From positions 372,001 through 436,000 of the forward strand of contig JAVTVJ010000979.1 in NCBI GenBank assembly GCA_034509425.1: a DNA stretch of 64,000 nt, given 5' to 3'. Positions 1 through 14,200 of this stretch are shown here, in pieces. The DNA is from Eopsaltria australis. Its lineage: Eukaryota > Chordata > Aves > Passeriformes > Petroicidae. The stretch's first letter is position 1. Every line of letters begins with the position of its first letter. The notes below the pieces were generated by a model. It was not told the origin of the DNA, did not search any database, and saw nothing but the letters and a program-made list of their open reading frames with translations. The translations under genes and the position numbers were made by a program.

Positions 1-3000
1 CCAAGGTGATCACTTCAGCTGCACTGTATAATTTAAGGTCTCTGCATGGTATCTGTTTTTGTTTTGTTCTCCAAAGGGTTTTAAATTTTACTTCCTGTGG
101 CACTAACGTTATCTGCTCATATTTCATCTATCAGTAATTTTTCAGCTGTTTTAAATTGTAACCAGATTTTAGATGTGCGTGGAAGACAGATCTTCCCTTT
201 CCTTCATCAATTAGCTCTACCTGTGAAGAAAAGGCAAGCAGATATTAATTTTTTAAAATAGCTGTTTCCAAATACTCAGCTTCTTCAGCATGTTCTGAGA
301 CAAGTCCATGCTTCCGACAAGCTATGGAATAATTATCTCTGGCAGCAGTGTTCTTCCCTATCTCTGGGGATGAAGATTTAATGCTAAAGCCATTGAAAGG
401 AAGACTAAAGAAGTAGATGCATATGGGTAAACAAGTTTGATCTGTTGAATGACTCTTTTTTGTCATTTCTGTCAAATATTTTCACTCTCTGTATCCTTTG
501 TTTTGTTATAGATTTGAGATCCTTTCTTTCATTTAGAGTTTTTATTTTTATAGCCTTTACTTCCAAAAGCCCTTCATTTCCAGCCTCAATCTTGGCCACC
601 TTTGCATGAGTTTCAACAGCCCCACTCACACCCAATACCTCATATTTTTTTTCTGTCATTTTTTTGAAAATCAGAATTGCAGTTATTATACAGTCTGACC
701 AAGGATTTTGTGCAATCTGGTCACGTCCCTACCTATACCTAAAATGCATCATGGGTTTTTTTAGGCAAAAAAAATTACAGGTTTTATTAGAAATGTTTGG
801 GTTTTTTGATGGAAATCTTGAATCCAATAAGTTTTGGAGAAACCTGATTTTTTTTCAATGGACAACTGATTCAGCTGAAACCTTACTAACAATTTCTCCC
901 AGGCTTGCAAAGTATTTGCGTGGACTTTGAGAACAGATCAGAAGAGTGTTCTGCATGATGCTCAAGGTATTCAAATATTGCCTTTAAGGAATATACACAT
1001 GAAAAAGATAATTTCCTTGCCATGGGAGAGTATTTCCTGTATTTCACTATTTTCTACAAATCACTGCCTAAAATTCTTAATATTTTATCCCACAGTAGGT
1101 TCAGAATTGATTTTCATTTGTTTCTCTTTATTCTTTTCTCTCTTAAGTATTTTTATTTTTCCCTGTACAGAGAACTCTTCTCTGCCTTGTTATATTCCAC
1201 CTCTGGTGAGGCAGAGATATACAAACAATCACAAATATATTCAATTCTCAATGGAAATGAGGACAGGTAAATAAAAGTTAATGCAAGAATTAGGTTAGAG
1301 AAATAATAAACCAAAATAAAGATGTATAAAACCCCTTTGAAACGAATAGAAATTAACTTACATTTCTGTATCACCTGTTTTCCATCATCAGACCTAAAAA
1401 GAACATCTGGATTAATAATAGGTACAATATGGAGTTCTGTCAATGACAAAAATACTTGTTATGTCCCTGATTCCTTGTAACTTCCCATACTGTGTAGGTC
1501 CTTGTGGTATATTGTTGAGTCTCATTCCTCTTCATGAGGATTCTTTGAATGAATGCTTCTAATCTAAATAGGGCAAGGTAATTATTCAAGAATTCAAATA
1601 AACTTATTTTTCTTTCATGTCATGTTTTTTGATGGGGGTTTTTTTGTTTGTTTTTTTTTAATATATGTTAGCCTTTTTAATACTGTTTAATAGAGACAGC
1701 ATTGAAATGAAAATGAGTAAGTAATACTGTAAATAGCTAGTTACTGTATTTTTTAGTATATTTATCCACACAAATTAATTTCCAAATTCAGCATTTTTGA
1801 TCAAGGTCAAATGATTTATTAAGAATTTTTGAAAGAAATCAGCACAAAGGAAACCAATTCTTCTGTGGGCCAGTTAAGAAATAGTACTGGTCTTAGAATG
1901 AAATCCTGGGGCTCTGCTTAAGCCTCATTGATTTTTAGTGGGAGTTGCTGGACCTATTGGAAAGAAAATAGATACCTTTGAATGTTCAGCAACAAAGAAG
2001 CAGCTCCGCTCTCTGTGTTTCTCTAGTGACAAATGCTGGTTGGCTTCTCAGCACAAAAGAAAAGAGCTCTTTTAATAGACAGAGCTTATACTTGCAATTC
2101 TGATGCTGCCAAGCTTGAAAAGGAAAATCCTACCACCTCCACTTTCCTTATTGCTGGTGTCAGTATCGCTTGTAGGAAATGAAGCAATGGACACATTGCA
2201 AATCTCTGTGTACAGAGGTGAAAAAATCAGGATTCAGCTTACAAAGACAGACAGCAATCCCTAACAGCAAAGGAAAAGCAATCATTGTGATATGAAACAT
2301 TTCAGACAAATCCCATGGAAATAAATTACTGTTGTCTTGCATTTCCTTATGGTAACAGCATCAGGAACCTTCTGATTTGATAGTTCAATATGGAGGAGTT
2401 TCTCAAACAAATGAGGAAAATGGGGATTTCTTATAAGTAATAGAAAATTAAACAAATATCACAACAATTGCTGGATTGACATAAAGTCGTGATTTACTTG
2501 GTTTATTCCACATTAAATTGGCATGGGCCACGTATTAATAGTGTTGGCTAGCAGGCAGCATGGCAAAACAAAGATGCTTGCTGACTACTGGGGCTGTAAT
2601 CCTGCAGCCCCGTGTTTGTGTGCAGGCTCCCAAAGCTGCTGGCAGGGTAGGAGTGGGAAGAGGTCACTGGCAAAGGGCCAGTTGGTTTCCTTTGCTGAGC
2701 ATGAAGAGAATGAGGAGTAAGTCATAAGCAGGTTCACAGCAGATAATTAGGATAACAAGGAATCAACCCTGGCTTCGATAGCAAATGTGAAGACAGTTTA
2801 CAAAATTAATACTAGAACAGTCCTGGAAACCTGGCTTTCTTGTTTGGGGTGTGGTTATTTATTCCTTTTAATAACTAAAATAAGCTGTCGTGTGGATCAA
2901 GTGTCATATGTTCTACAATGGAAAAAGGGAATGTTGGCATCAAGTTAATCTGGTGCTATTCTTAATATTTAATGGGATGCCACTGAATTTAATAATCTGT

Positions 3001-5504
3001 AGATGACCTAAATGTTGTTTGGAGGAAGAAACATTCCCTGATAATGGTGGCTTCAAACTATAGAGTGCTGTCTCACCCCGGTCACTCCTCTGCCAATTAT
3101 TTATGTTCACCCTTGAAAGCTGCTCCATTTGCAACTAGAAAGGAATATCCAAGCACTTCGTCCTGTGCTGGTTTTGAATATTAAATTACATTCATATAAG
3201 CAGATATTTTATTTATTTCTTTAAAACACATAGTTTTCTTCACGAGTTTAAGTGCATAATACTCCCTGTACTTTACTGTTTGAGTCCCTATACCTCTGTG
3301 AAGTTTCATTTTATGTATAGAAGAGATGCTTTTCAGGAACAAATTACCTTCTGGCTGACTTTTTGCAAACATTTGAGGTCCATCTACACAATAGCAAAAT
3401 GACCCTAATAGTATATTCTTAGGAGAAATAGGAAATCAACACACCATACTGCTGTAAAGGGTTTTTTTTTCTTCATTACATAGGTTCTAACTTTCTAACT
3501 CCTTTTCTGTTAAGTGTCATAGTAAAAACAGTGAAATATAAAATACATTGTATATGATTCATGAAAGCCTTCATTGTTTCAGTCCTCTACTTCTTTACAA
3601 GACCAGTGAATTACTTTCAATTGCATGCATGTGATTATTTATATCAATTTACTGAAAGAATATTGCAGTAGACAACAATATTTCTGCCAAAAAATGTAAA
3701 ATAATCACCTCTATTGTGATCATTGCAACTTTGATTTGCATCTGTCCATTCAGTCACAAAGCAGAGGAGCAACATCAATGTGCTCTTGTGTGGGTTGTGG
3801 ATGTCAGGCTGCAAAGAATTCTCTCTATCATACTCATGTCTGATAATATTTTTTAAGATTTTAAGACAAGTTTTTGTTGGCAAATCTGTGTGAATTTCAA
3901 AAGGCATAAAATTTCAGTTCACTATTTCCCTAACCCCACTACCCCTCCCTTGCATATGACATCTAAAATTCATCACAGATGTTTTTGCATTTTAAGATGG
4001 TCTGTTTTAGTGGGACATCATTTGGACTCAGTGGTATTAAAGGTTTTTTTCCAGCCTAGTGGCCCTATGAATCTCTGTGAATATATTGTTTTATATAACT
4101 TAAAGCACTTAAATATATGATTTGACCTCAAATGAATAGCTAAACTAATAGCAGGACTAACACAATTATTCTTTTCTAATGTTTTCACTAAACCTTAAGC
4201 ACTTCCAGGAATTTTCTCAATTCCAGCTACTCGTGAATATTTTTATAAAAGTGATGTGGAGTTTCTCAGCTTTCTGTTGTTTTTTGGTTTTTTTTAAGAC
4301 AGGAGAAAGATATTTTTGTAAACCCATGTAACTGCTATAATAAAAATAGAAATAACGCACCCATTTCCTGAGGCTTTCTAAAATCAGAGTGACTATCCAT
4401 TACAGAGGCATACTTCCTAGCAGAAAAAATTCAAGGTGTTCCTTACTAACTAAATTTGTATTACTGTACATGCAGGGAGCCATGAATTTCCAGGAGGGTA
4501 ACACAAAGAACAAGGGCACTCAGCATGCTTTTCACAGCATTCTTGAAGATAGACACGAGAGGATGGGGTGCATGAATATTAAATTTTAAAAGCTTCTTAT
4601 ACTTCAGGAAGCCTTTAAAACTATAAAAAATTTAAAGGATTTATAAAAACTACATATGCACAGTCTTCAAAAGAGCTTCAAATATGTTTGGAAAGATCAA
4701 AGAGGAATATCTTACATTATCATATGATGGGGGAGGGAGAAGGGAGGGAAAAGGAAGAACAGAGTTCTGGAGTTTGGTATCGCAGGTGAAGAACAGAACT
4801 GAGGATAAAGGTCTGCTTTTCATAGTCTTATCTGGCACACACTGTTTGCCATCTTCACTTTTTATATCTAACTTAGTGCTACTTAGAAAATTGTAGAAGG
4901 AGGTGGGGTGTGAAATATCTGAGCAACCCATGATATTCTGTGGAAAAGAAATGTGCCAGTTTTAGTGCTTGAATGGCTGTAATTATCATATTGTGGGCGA
5001 GAGTGCTGAAAGCTTAACATTTCAGTGAAGTATGGTAGGATTATACAATGCAAGATGTTGATGTGTACCTATAACTTGCATATGATATAGTGTGTCATTA
5101 AAAGCAACAACAGAACACCCATTGCCTTTAGACTAAAACCATATGTGAAATTTAGGTGTTTACTAAAGGTCCCTTTATAAATGTTCCGCGGAGTATTTGC
5201 AACAGGCTTACACTGTGGCACTTGACAGTTCAAAGAGTTCCTTCGGTTTTACTCTGGTGAGTGTACTGCCAAACTTGGGATTTCAGTGCACTCCCTCCCA
5301 AGCAATTACAATGCTTTTCAGGGTATTCAAGGAGCTATTTATTCAGCTTGCATCTCTCTCTCCCTTTTTCTGTCTTCTTTCTTTCTTTCCACCTAAATTG
5401 AAGGGATGATGTCAGGTTAAATTTAGATCAAGTTTTATGTTTATGAACTTTTCTTTAAAAGTAAAAAAACAAGGAAGCCACAAAAGCAAACCAAAAACAT
5501 GCCA
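1..5504. other. intergenic, AT-rich, no gene seen
   Basis: This stretch lies more than 20 kb beyond the stop codon of the cadherin gene. Open frames on both strands are short, begin at arbitrary ATGs and show no recognisable domain. No CR1 tail, LTR or structural RNA gene was recognised. A slightly GC-richer patch lies at about 2525-2720, but it resembles nothing I know. Confidence 0.6.
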
Positions 5505-6566
5505 TGTATTGGCTTTGCATGACGAAATTTTAGTAGCAGAGGGGCTACAGGGGTGGCATCTGTGAGAAGCTGCCAGAAACTTCCTCCATGTCTGGCAGAG
5601 CCAGTGCCTGGCATTGCCAAAGACAAATTTGCAGCTGATCAAGGCTGGGCCAAATAGAAATGACGGTCATGCCTCTGTGATAATATATTTAAGAAGACGA
5701 AAAAGAAAAGTTATTGTGCAGTTGTAATTGCATCCTGAGAAGAGTGAGGTGAGAATATGTGAGAGGGACAACTCCACAGACACCAAGGTCAGTGCAGAAG
5801 GAGGGGCAGGAGGCGCTCCTGGTGCTGGGTCTGAAATTCCCCTGCAGCCTGTGGTGCAGACCATGGTGAAGCAGCTGTGCCCCTGCAGCCCACGGAGGAC
5901 CATGGGAATGCAGGGATCCACCCGCAGCCCATGAGGGAGAGCCATGCTTGAGCAGGTGGATGCCTGAGAAGAAGCTGTGAACCTGTGGGAGGCCCCTGTT
6001 GGAGCAGGCTCCTGGCATAGACCTGCAGATCCATAGAGAGAGGGGACCATGCTGGAGCAGGCTGTGCCTGAAGGATTGAAACCCATGGAAAGTGACCCAC
6101 ATTGTAGCAGTTTGTGGAGAATTTTGCCCATGAGATGGACTCACGTTGGTGAAATTAATGAAGAATTGTCTCCCATGGGAGGAATGCCACACTGGAGCAC
6201 GGGAAGGACTCCTCTCCCAGAACAGTGGCAGAAACATTGTGATGAACTGACCATAACCCTCATTCCCTGTCTCCCTGCACCACTGGGGAAAAGGGATAGA
6301 GCTGGGAAGGAGGGAGGACTGCGGGAAAGGTGTTTTTAGACTATTTTACTTCTTATTATCCTGCTCTGATTTTATTAACAATAAATTCAATTAATCTCTA
6401 ATTCGAGTCTGTTCTGTCCATTATGGTATTTGGTGAGTGATCTCTCCCAGTCCTTATCTCAACACAGGAACCCTTTTTTATATTCCTCTCCCCTGTCCAG
6501 CTGCAGAGGGGACTGATAAAGAGACTGTTGGGTGCCTGTCATCCAACCAGGGTCAATCCACTACAA
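5505..6566 (+). mobile_element. solo LTR of an avian endogenous retrovirus (LTR A)
   Basis: The element starts with TGTATTGG and ends in a GGGTCAATCCACTACA-like terminus, the ends expected of an LTR in plus orientation. A TATA-like tatattta lies at about 5684-5692 and an AATAAA poly(A) signal at 6380-6385, so promoter and polyadenylation regions are in the expected order. The middle (about 5940-6200) is a degenerate array of a motif close to CTGGAGCAG, spaced about 50 bp apart. No internal viral genes flank it and I could not find an intact target-site duplication, so it is an old solo LTR. Open frames on either strand inside it are fortuitous. The family call rests on general resemblance to common avian LTRs and on its similarity to the copies at 8958 and 53840. 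Confidence 0.75.
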
Positions 6567-8957
6567 CAACCCAGACATCAATCAATGTGAAGCAAAGCAA
6601 TAACCTCAGAGTTATATCTGAAGATCTTGTGTGTTTGTAATGAAAATATTACCTTGTTGGTTAAGTGTTGAAAAGAGAGTAAAAATATTTTAAAAAGAGA
6701 GAGGAATAAATAACTCATATTCATTGTTCAAGCAGGTGGATGCAAGTAACCCTCCTCAAAACCAGCAGTGAATTTCTCACGGTAACTTATTTCTGTGTAC
6801 TCTTTTACTTTCTTTTTGTTGCTCTTTATGGATTTTTTCCAAAACCATTTGTGTTTTGTGCTCAGATAGGTCGCAACTGTTTTTTCTCCAGATTATCTTG
6901 CCCAGAGAGAGAATGAATTTTGTTGGTTCAGAATTCAATTATCCCGAACACTCACTGTCAGTACCATTTTCTGCTACTCTGCTCTGCTAAAAAACTGCTT
7001 TGTGTTTTCCATGTTGCCACTCTTAAATTTTCTGTACCTGCTTGCAGGTTTTTGTCTTGTCAGGTCTGAAGTCTTCCTGCAAAACACAAAGGGGCCATGA
7101 ATAGGGTGCCTCTTCTTCCATCATCTTCTGCAACTGAAGTCACACAATAGCTCTTACCATACACTGCATTGGGTATGATGGATCCTCTAATTTGTCTGTG
7201 GTAGCTGGTTTTGAGACAGGCTGCTTTGGTGCTTTGCAATGAGGAGCCAGGAAGAGTCTAAGAAGCTTTTTTTGAGCTGCTTGAGAGACAAGCTAGATGT
7301 GAAACTATAAAGAGACAAATAAGAAACAGAATCCAGTTGCTTCTACTGTCTGTTCCAAACTCATTTATATCAAAATTGTTTAACCTGCAAGAGCCATATT
7401 TTGAGTTTTTAATGTAATCAGAGCATTGAAATGAGTAACTGCTTCCTAAAAGTGTTTAGATGCTTTATATATTTAACATGTCATTGAGGCTTTTCATGAT
7501 CTACTGAGATTTTCAAACCAAGGTGCATTGCTTTATGATGCCATTTATTTCCTCTCACATTTCCTCTCTCCTTGTGTTTAATGTTATCTTACAGAAAACT
7601 ACAGTATTTTTCCTCGAGAGTGATCCCAACATATTTTGCAAATGGCATACTTTGGATTTATTAAAACTCAATGTAATTCTATTAAGTAGCCTCTGAAAAT
7701 AGGTATGTGCATGCAGACTTCCATATTTCTGGCTGCCCTATGAGGAATACAGAGGTGCTGCACATCATATTTATAAGCTCTGTCTTGAATTCTTTCTGCA
7801 AGTAAGACTCCCACTGAAGCCATCAAGCAAGTTACTTTTACAAGGAATGCAGACTCCTACTCAAAGTGAATATTTCTTGTTATAGACCAAGCCAGGGGAT
7901 GCTGAGGGAATACTTAGTTTTGCCTTTAAAAGTTACAATGAAGTTTTGAGTCTCTAAGCAATAGCACTATAGGAGAAGAGGAAGGGCATGCAGTGAGCAA
8001 TAAAGTAGCACTCCTCCACATAAGCAGCAAGCCAATTTACTTCTCATCAAGTGCTGCAGAACCAAATTATTGGATGATGATTTCTGGGTAAAAAAAAAAA
8101 AGAGGCGACTTTTGTAAACAAATTGGCACAAAAAAGGAAACAAAATAATATAACAAAATAATATACTGCCTGTGTCAAGGTGTGGCTTTAGCTCCTTAGC
8201 CTGAGTACGCTTACAAAGATGACACACTAGACGTGCTTACTTGTCTTTGGATTAGGCATATGCTTTTTTTTTGCTGCATGTCCTAATTACCAACAAAGAC
8301 TCTTATCAGAGGCTCTTGCAATCTTTCTGTCCCAAGTTACCATTTGCCTGTTTACTATCTCCACATAATGTTGTGCTCTCATTATTCCTACATTTTGAAA
8401 CATGTGAAGTCTAAATGCATTATTTTAAAAAACAAAAAAGCAAACATACTATTGAAATATCTTGAAATTTTAAAGCAGATTTGGCTTCACCAGATCAGAA
8501 TTTTTAGTTGCCATAGTAGCAACATTATGCAAGAGGGAATTAAACATCATTACAATCATTCCTAAGTATTGAATAGCTGCTCCAAGTTTTGCCTCTTGAC
8601 ATATTGCAAATCTAAAAGTTCACAACTCTATTGTAGCAAGAGGACAACCCAAATGGCACTTGTTTGGTTTTTTTCTCTACCAGCTTGCTCTGAGGTACAA
8701 CTGCTTAGCAGCTTTCCCAAACAGAATAGCCAGAATAATGAACTGTAGTTCAGTGAAAGGTGGTCTAGTGTTCAGGAAAAGTAACAAGCTCTTGCCTTTT
8801 TTTCCTTTCTCATCAAGCCAAATTTCTGTAATATCTTTTCACTGCTTATGCAGAGTGAAAGGTAGTGGACAATATCTTAACTCCATTAGCACAACAATTA
8901 ATGACATTTATGAGAGTTATGTAACACCAGCTAGTGTGCATGTGTCACCCATTGATT
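6567..8957. other. intergenic spacer between two LTRs
   Basis: About 2.4 kb of AT-rich sequence separates two same-orientation LTRs. I see no gag, pol or env-like frame, no primer-binding or polypurine-tract arrangement and no other gene. It therefore looks like ordinary host DNA, not the interior of a provirus. A 14-bp near-palindrome (ACCTGC TT GCAGGT) lies at about 7036. Confidence 0.5.
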
Positions 8958-9605
8958 TGTATTGGGTTTGGATGGCCAGGTTTTGGTAGCAGTGGGGGCT
9001 ATAGGGACAGTTTCTGCAAGAGGCTGCTGGAAACTTCACCCTCTGTCTGACAGAGCCAGTGCCAGCCAGCTCCAAGATGGACACACCATTGGGCATGGCC
9101 AAGACCACCAGTGCTGATGGTAACGCCTCTGCAGCAAAAGATTTAAGAAAGGGGAGAAGTTACTGCTCAGGAGCTATTTCAACTAGAGAAGGGAAGAGCA
9201 AAAATATGTGAAAGAAACTGCTCTGCTGACATGGAGGTCAAGAAGGAGAGAGAGGGATGTATCCTCTGGAGGAACCCACATCAGTGTAGGTGGATGCCCA
9301 AAGGAGGTTATGACCCCTTGAGAAGTCTACACTGGAATAGGCTTCTGGCAGGATTTTTGGAAAGAGAGGAGCCCATGCTGGAGCAGGTTTGCTGGCAAGA
9401 CTTATGAGGAAGTCACAAGTTCCTGTGGGGAAGAATGCTGAAGAAATCTGTCCCTGCAGGACTACACCTTGTGTAAGGAACCCACACTGGAGCAGTTTGT
9501 GAAGAACTGCAGCCCATGGGAAGGGCTCACACTGGAGAAGTTCACAGAGAACTGTCTCCTGTAGGAGGGGACTAGGGGAGGAGTGTGAAGAGGAAGTAGG
9601 GTGGA
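8958..9605 (+). mobile_element. truncated LTR, same family as LTR A (LTR B)
   Basis: It begins TGTATTGGG and runs collinear with LTR A through the 5' segment, a TTTAAG TATA-like region near 9141 and several CTGGAGCAG-like repeats (for example near 9378 and 9487). Similarity fades at about 9600, so the poly(A) signal and 3' end are missing. The orientation is the same as LTR A. Many differences from LTR A visible by eye suggest independent old insertions, not the two ends of one provirus. Confidence 0.7.
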
Positions 9606-11015
9606 TCTGTCACTTCTATTCCTATAAACTTTTCAGTTGTGTTCTAAACTTCTGTCCAACAAGGTGTGTGCATTGATTAACTGTGCAGTGCACATGTAGA
9701 GACTTCAACTAGCACTGAACCTGACAAATGCAGTGTGAAGCCTTTCACAGCATTGGGATGCAAAGCTACAGGAAATATATTTTTGGGAGGTCTCAGCTTT
9801 CTCCACCTCTGCTGGCAAGGTAGCCATCTGTTAAATGCTCTTTTGCAGAACTGAACAGAGATCTTAGTTCTCTCCTAAAAGATCGGTAATGACAGCTTTT
9901 TTTATATGTAGGTGCATATAAATACATACATACATATATATTTATATATTTATATGTTTATAAATAAATAAACAAAAGCTAATAGGGAATTTTCCAGGTT
10001 CCAAGGCCAGGTCATGTTTCCACATGCTGAGAAATGCCATATCTGTAGCTTCTACTTCTTGCTTTAGCCAAAAAAATTGCAGGGGTGGGATGTGAGACAA
10101 GTTGGACACAGTAAGTTGAATGGAAATGTTTCATTTGTGTATTTGAAACTCAATCAGTACTAGTCAAAAGAAAACCAAGAAAAACAAACCAAAACTAAGT
10201 TTCCTGAGATGGAGAGAGTGACTTGAAGAAAGTGCAGTTTAACAAGCCTTTTTTTTAGAGCATCTGTTTAAAAAAAGGCAAGCTCAGTATCTTCTCTCAG
10301 AGCAATTTCTGTATTTTTTCAAATAGTGTTTTGAGTAAGTCACAAAAATTCCTCGGATTAGGATTTTTTAATTTTTTTTTTTTTTTTGCAAGGCCCTTGA
10401 TTTTATACCCCCGAATGATTAAAACAGAATATCTAATAACTCCCTGTCACATCATATCAATTCACAGCAGCATCCTGCAGTAATGTGTCTTCTTTTCTTG
10501 TATTTTTTAGTGCTTATGCAAACCTTCTTGGAAAGATGATTCCTACACCTGTGGTAGACTGCAATTAGTATGCTATAGATAGAGAAGTGCATAATATGCA
10601 CAGTATATAATTTGTCAATGGTAGCTTAAAGAATTGGTTCCTAGCCTGTAAGAATTGTTCAATAAAAGTATCTGATACCCCAGATCCATCTCAGAGAAAT
10701 AAGAGCGAGAAAATTTAAAATTCTGTGTTCAGTGCTTTATCTGCAGAGCATGCAGCAGGTAATTTATGTGGCAAGTATTAAGTTATAACAGTATAAGAAA
10801 ATATGAAAGAGCTCTTCTTTTATGAGGCTAGTTATGATGTATATGAAATGGGAAGGTAGAGAGGGTCCTTTGGGAAAATACTATATAAACAGCAATTAAA
10901 TACTGAATTGTAATGAATATACACAAGGGGATAAAATATAAGTTCTGCAGGTGTTCTTACTGGTATCTCCTAGCTCTCCATGAGTCTTTCTTCCAGACTA
11001 ACAAGCAATTTCTGT
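9606..11015. other. intergenic, simple AT-rich tracts
   Basis: There is no gene. It contains an AT-rich low-complexity patch at about 9920-9975 made of TACA and TATATTTA units, and a run of 16 T at 10372-10387. Confidence 0.5.
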
Positions 11016-11210
11016 AATCACAGAATGATTTTGGTTGAGAGGAACCTTAAAGATCATCTAATTCCAACACCCCTGCCATGGACAGGGACACCTTCCACTA
11101 GGCCAGCTGCTCAGAGAGCCATCCAACCTGGCCTTGAGCACTTCCAGGGATGGGACATCCACAACTTCTCTGGGCAACCTGCTCCAGTGCCTCATCACCC
11201 TCACGGTAAA
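11016..11210 (-). mobile_element. CR1 LINE 3' end fragment
   Basis: On the plus strand this reads as the reverse complement of the familiar avian CR1 3' region: an aatcacagaatg start, then a 'ccttaaagatcatct' stretch, a 'gacaccttccact' stretch and a 'cttccagggatgggacatc' stretch. The element is therefore on the minus strand and 5'-truncated, like most CR1 copies. It keeps only one degenerate octamer at the tail. A plus-strand open frame across it (10980-11312) is accidental. Confidence 0.9.
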
Positions 11211-14200
11211 TATATATATATTATAGAGCAATCTGAAATAGTTTTCTTTTTTTACATTAATAGCTTTGCCAGCATTTTATTAAAGATGGTAGAAGAAACT
11301 GTTTCCAAGTGAACAATAGTGATCTCTGTTGTATTTGTATTAGCAGCAGTTGCATCTACAGTATAAATTGTGCTGTTATTATTTTTATTTTTTATTTTTA
11401 GTATGCAAGCTATAAGGCTAGTACAGATGTTTCTATTTTTTTCGAGTAGCTTGACAATAACTTTTAAATATCTTCATTAAAAGTAAAAACAATCTGCATT
11501 TGCCAGTTGTAGACACAATGGGAAAGAGGACACTGCTTTCTCAGAAATATGGTACTAATGACTGCTGTTTAGAAAAATCATTAATTTGGTAAAAATGAGC
11601 AACACATTTCTGCCAAATTAATACATTTAGATAAAGCATAGGAGAACTTAATATACACAGGGGCATTCAAAACTGTGTGTTTATTATGACAAAAATGCTC
11701 AGAGCTATTGATATATTTCTAAAAAATATTTAGATTTCAGGTTCTGTGAAACCTGAACTTACTGATTCCATTCAGTATAATGGTAAAATATATCTTAACA
11801 GAAATATGAAAAATCAAACAAAACTGGTTTTCTATTTGCATGTTTTTCTCTATTGTTAGAGCAGAACATCTTAACTCAAGAAAAACCCCTAAAAATAAAG
11901 TGTAACATTGATGTCATTATCTAGTTATACAGCTGTCAGCAATACTGGTCATAGTTGGATCAAAATCTCAGTAAAGCTGCTGCCACTTAACTAACTTGCC
12001 CAGAAAATTAGATCCTGTTTTGCTGTGTATATTTATGTTACTTTGTTTTAATGTGCTACTTAGCAGCGGAAGAAGCAACATAGTAAGTCTTTTATCCATG
12101 GTTTCAGGAGTGTAACAGGTTTTCTTTCATCTTTTTTACTATTTTTTCTTCTAGAAATAATAATATTAATGATAGTTTAAAAACCCTTAGTGCTGTGGTT
12201 GATGTCTGTAAATGAAGACTGCACCCCTCAGCTGTAAGGAGTAATTGAAGTTTTCACAGTATCTGAGAACATTCCCATGGTGTTTTACCAATAAACTAAA
12301 ATTTCCTGTATGCTACTCTCATGCTTAGTGCATGAAAGAACATGCTTGAGGGTGAAATCAAAGGCATTTTTTGACACATCAGTTCAAAACTTTCCCAGTC
12401 TTTTAAAAGTAAATATTAAACTATATATAACTTCACTGTAGTTTTGAGATCAGGTGGCAATTATGTTCCTTATGTTTTGTATTGTGGTTCACAAATGGGT
12501 AATAAACAGTTAATATATTTAATGTGTATGGCTTTTGTGACCTTTAGTTTTTCATACTGACATAAAATAACTGGCTTTGGAGAGTAATGTGAGATTTTTT
12601 TTTTACCAGAATCTCCCACAGGTATATCCTGTGAACTACAAAATCTAATTTACAAGTCTTTCAAAAAGACAAATTAAATAGCTTGTCCTCCTATGACTTA
12701 TTTCTGACCCACCTTTCCTCCATAGCTACATCTCCCAGAAAAATACAAAGAGCTCGCATCATTTTTCTCTCCAGACCCTTTCCTTCTTACCTCTTTTTTT
12801 CTTAAGTGTTTTTTTTTCTTAATTTATCTGTTAACAATGTCTTGCTTATACTCTTGATTCTGGACATGACAGGAAAGGTCAAGAAGAAAGCAAAGTAACA
12901 TGGAAAAAAGTTCTTTATTATCCTCTCTCACTCTTGCTCATGGTGCTCAGGGTGCTTTGTGTGTGTAATAGTACCATGAATTCTCTCATGTTGAACTTCA
13001 GGGTATTTTGGGGTATGAAATCTATTGTTGTTCATCAAAGCCCTTAGATGTTTTTTCTTACCCTAGGGCAAATTATTTGTCCAAATTCAATAAGCGTTTT
13101 GCTGTGGCCTCCATAGAAACCACTCTCCCTGAAGTAGTTAATGTCCTCTTATTCTCTGCTAATGAAGAGTTCTCAACCTGATTTCAGTATCTGGCATTGT
13201 TGATAATCCCATCTTCCTTAATTATCTCCATAGCAATCCTAGTTATCCTACCAATCTAACCCGTTTTTGTTCTACTTCTTTGTGTTGAAAAACCTTCTGC
13301 TTACAGCATAAAAAGGTCAGACTTATGATGTCCACTGTACATTCCAGCTATACAGTTGTCCTCTATTTCCTTGTCTAGATTTAGTAGGTTCCCATTCATT
13401 ATTGTTTTGCAATAACAAATTCTGAGTGGTTTCTTGCATTTTTTTAGGAGTACTAGGTTACAAGTTTCATTAGAATTATTACTAAGACATGAGATCACAA
13501 AAAGTTTGTCATCTTTTGGAAAACATATGCAAATAATGTAAAATAGCTATATAAAAAGTGGTTACTTAACTTTTCAAAAACTTGAAAAAAACCCAATGAT
13601 TTTAGCATAGCTATATTTATACCATGATTGTGAACAAAGACACTGCTTTTTATTTTTATCTAGGTGCATTGACTTGCTGTGACAGGTTATAATTAGTGGT
13701 CATATGGCCTTTTAGAATAAATATTCTGGCAGTAATATTTATGAAAGCATTGGTTTAGCAGTTTTAGTGGTTGACTGAACAAATCCTATCAGTGGTACAA
13801 AGTCATCAGAATGCTGGAGGAATTCTTGCTGAGCCAATAAGGACTAAGAGTTTTATTGGTGCATCCTTGAATCTACAGTCTTTTCCTGGTGTACTGGGAG
13901 ATGCTATCCTTCTCAGTGAAGAATTAAATTTAACTTTCTTTAATAGGAAAGTTTGTCAAAACCTATATTGCATAAAGATTTGAAGGGAGTTGTCCACATG
14001 ATGTGTATGCAGATGGACATGAATCTTTTCTAAGAAGAATGGAGATCTATTTTACAGAAAAATCTAGGTGTAGCTTCACTTAACAAATGCAGATTTCATA
14101 ATTTCTTTTTTTTTGTTTTGTTTTTTAAATTTCAGAAGAGTCAACAAGTTATGTAGCACAATTTAGCAAAATCCCAACTAGGGTTTTATAATTATATTCT

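Noticed and set aside
5667..6339. Open frames of up to 182 codons on both strands
   Set aside because: They lie inside LTR A, overlap each other in several frames and follow the internal repeat units; there is no known domain.
5505..9605. A single provirus bounded by LTR A and LTR B
   Set aside because: The 2.4 kb between them shows no retroviral gene, and the two LTRs differ visibly and are not equally complete. Two separate insertions fit better.
10980..11312. 110-codon plus-strand frame
   Set aside because: It reads through the antisense CR1 tail and flanking DNA; there is no domain.
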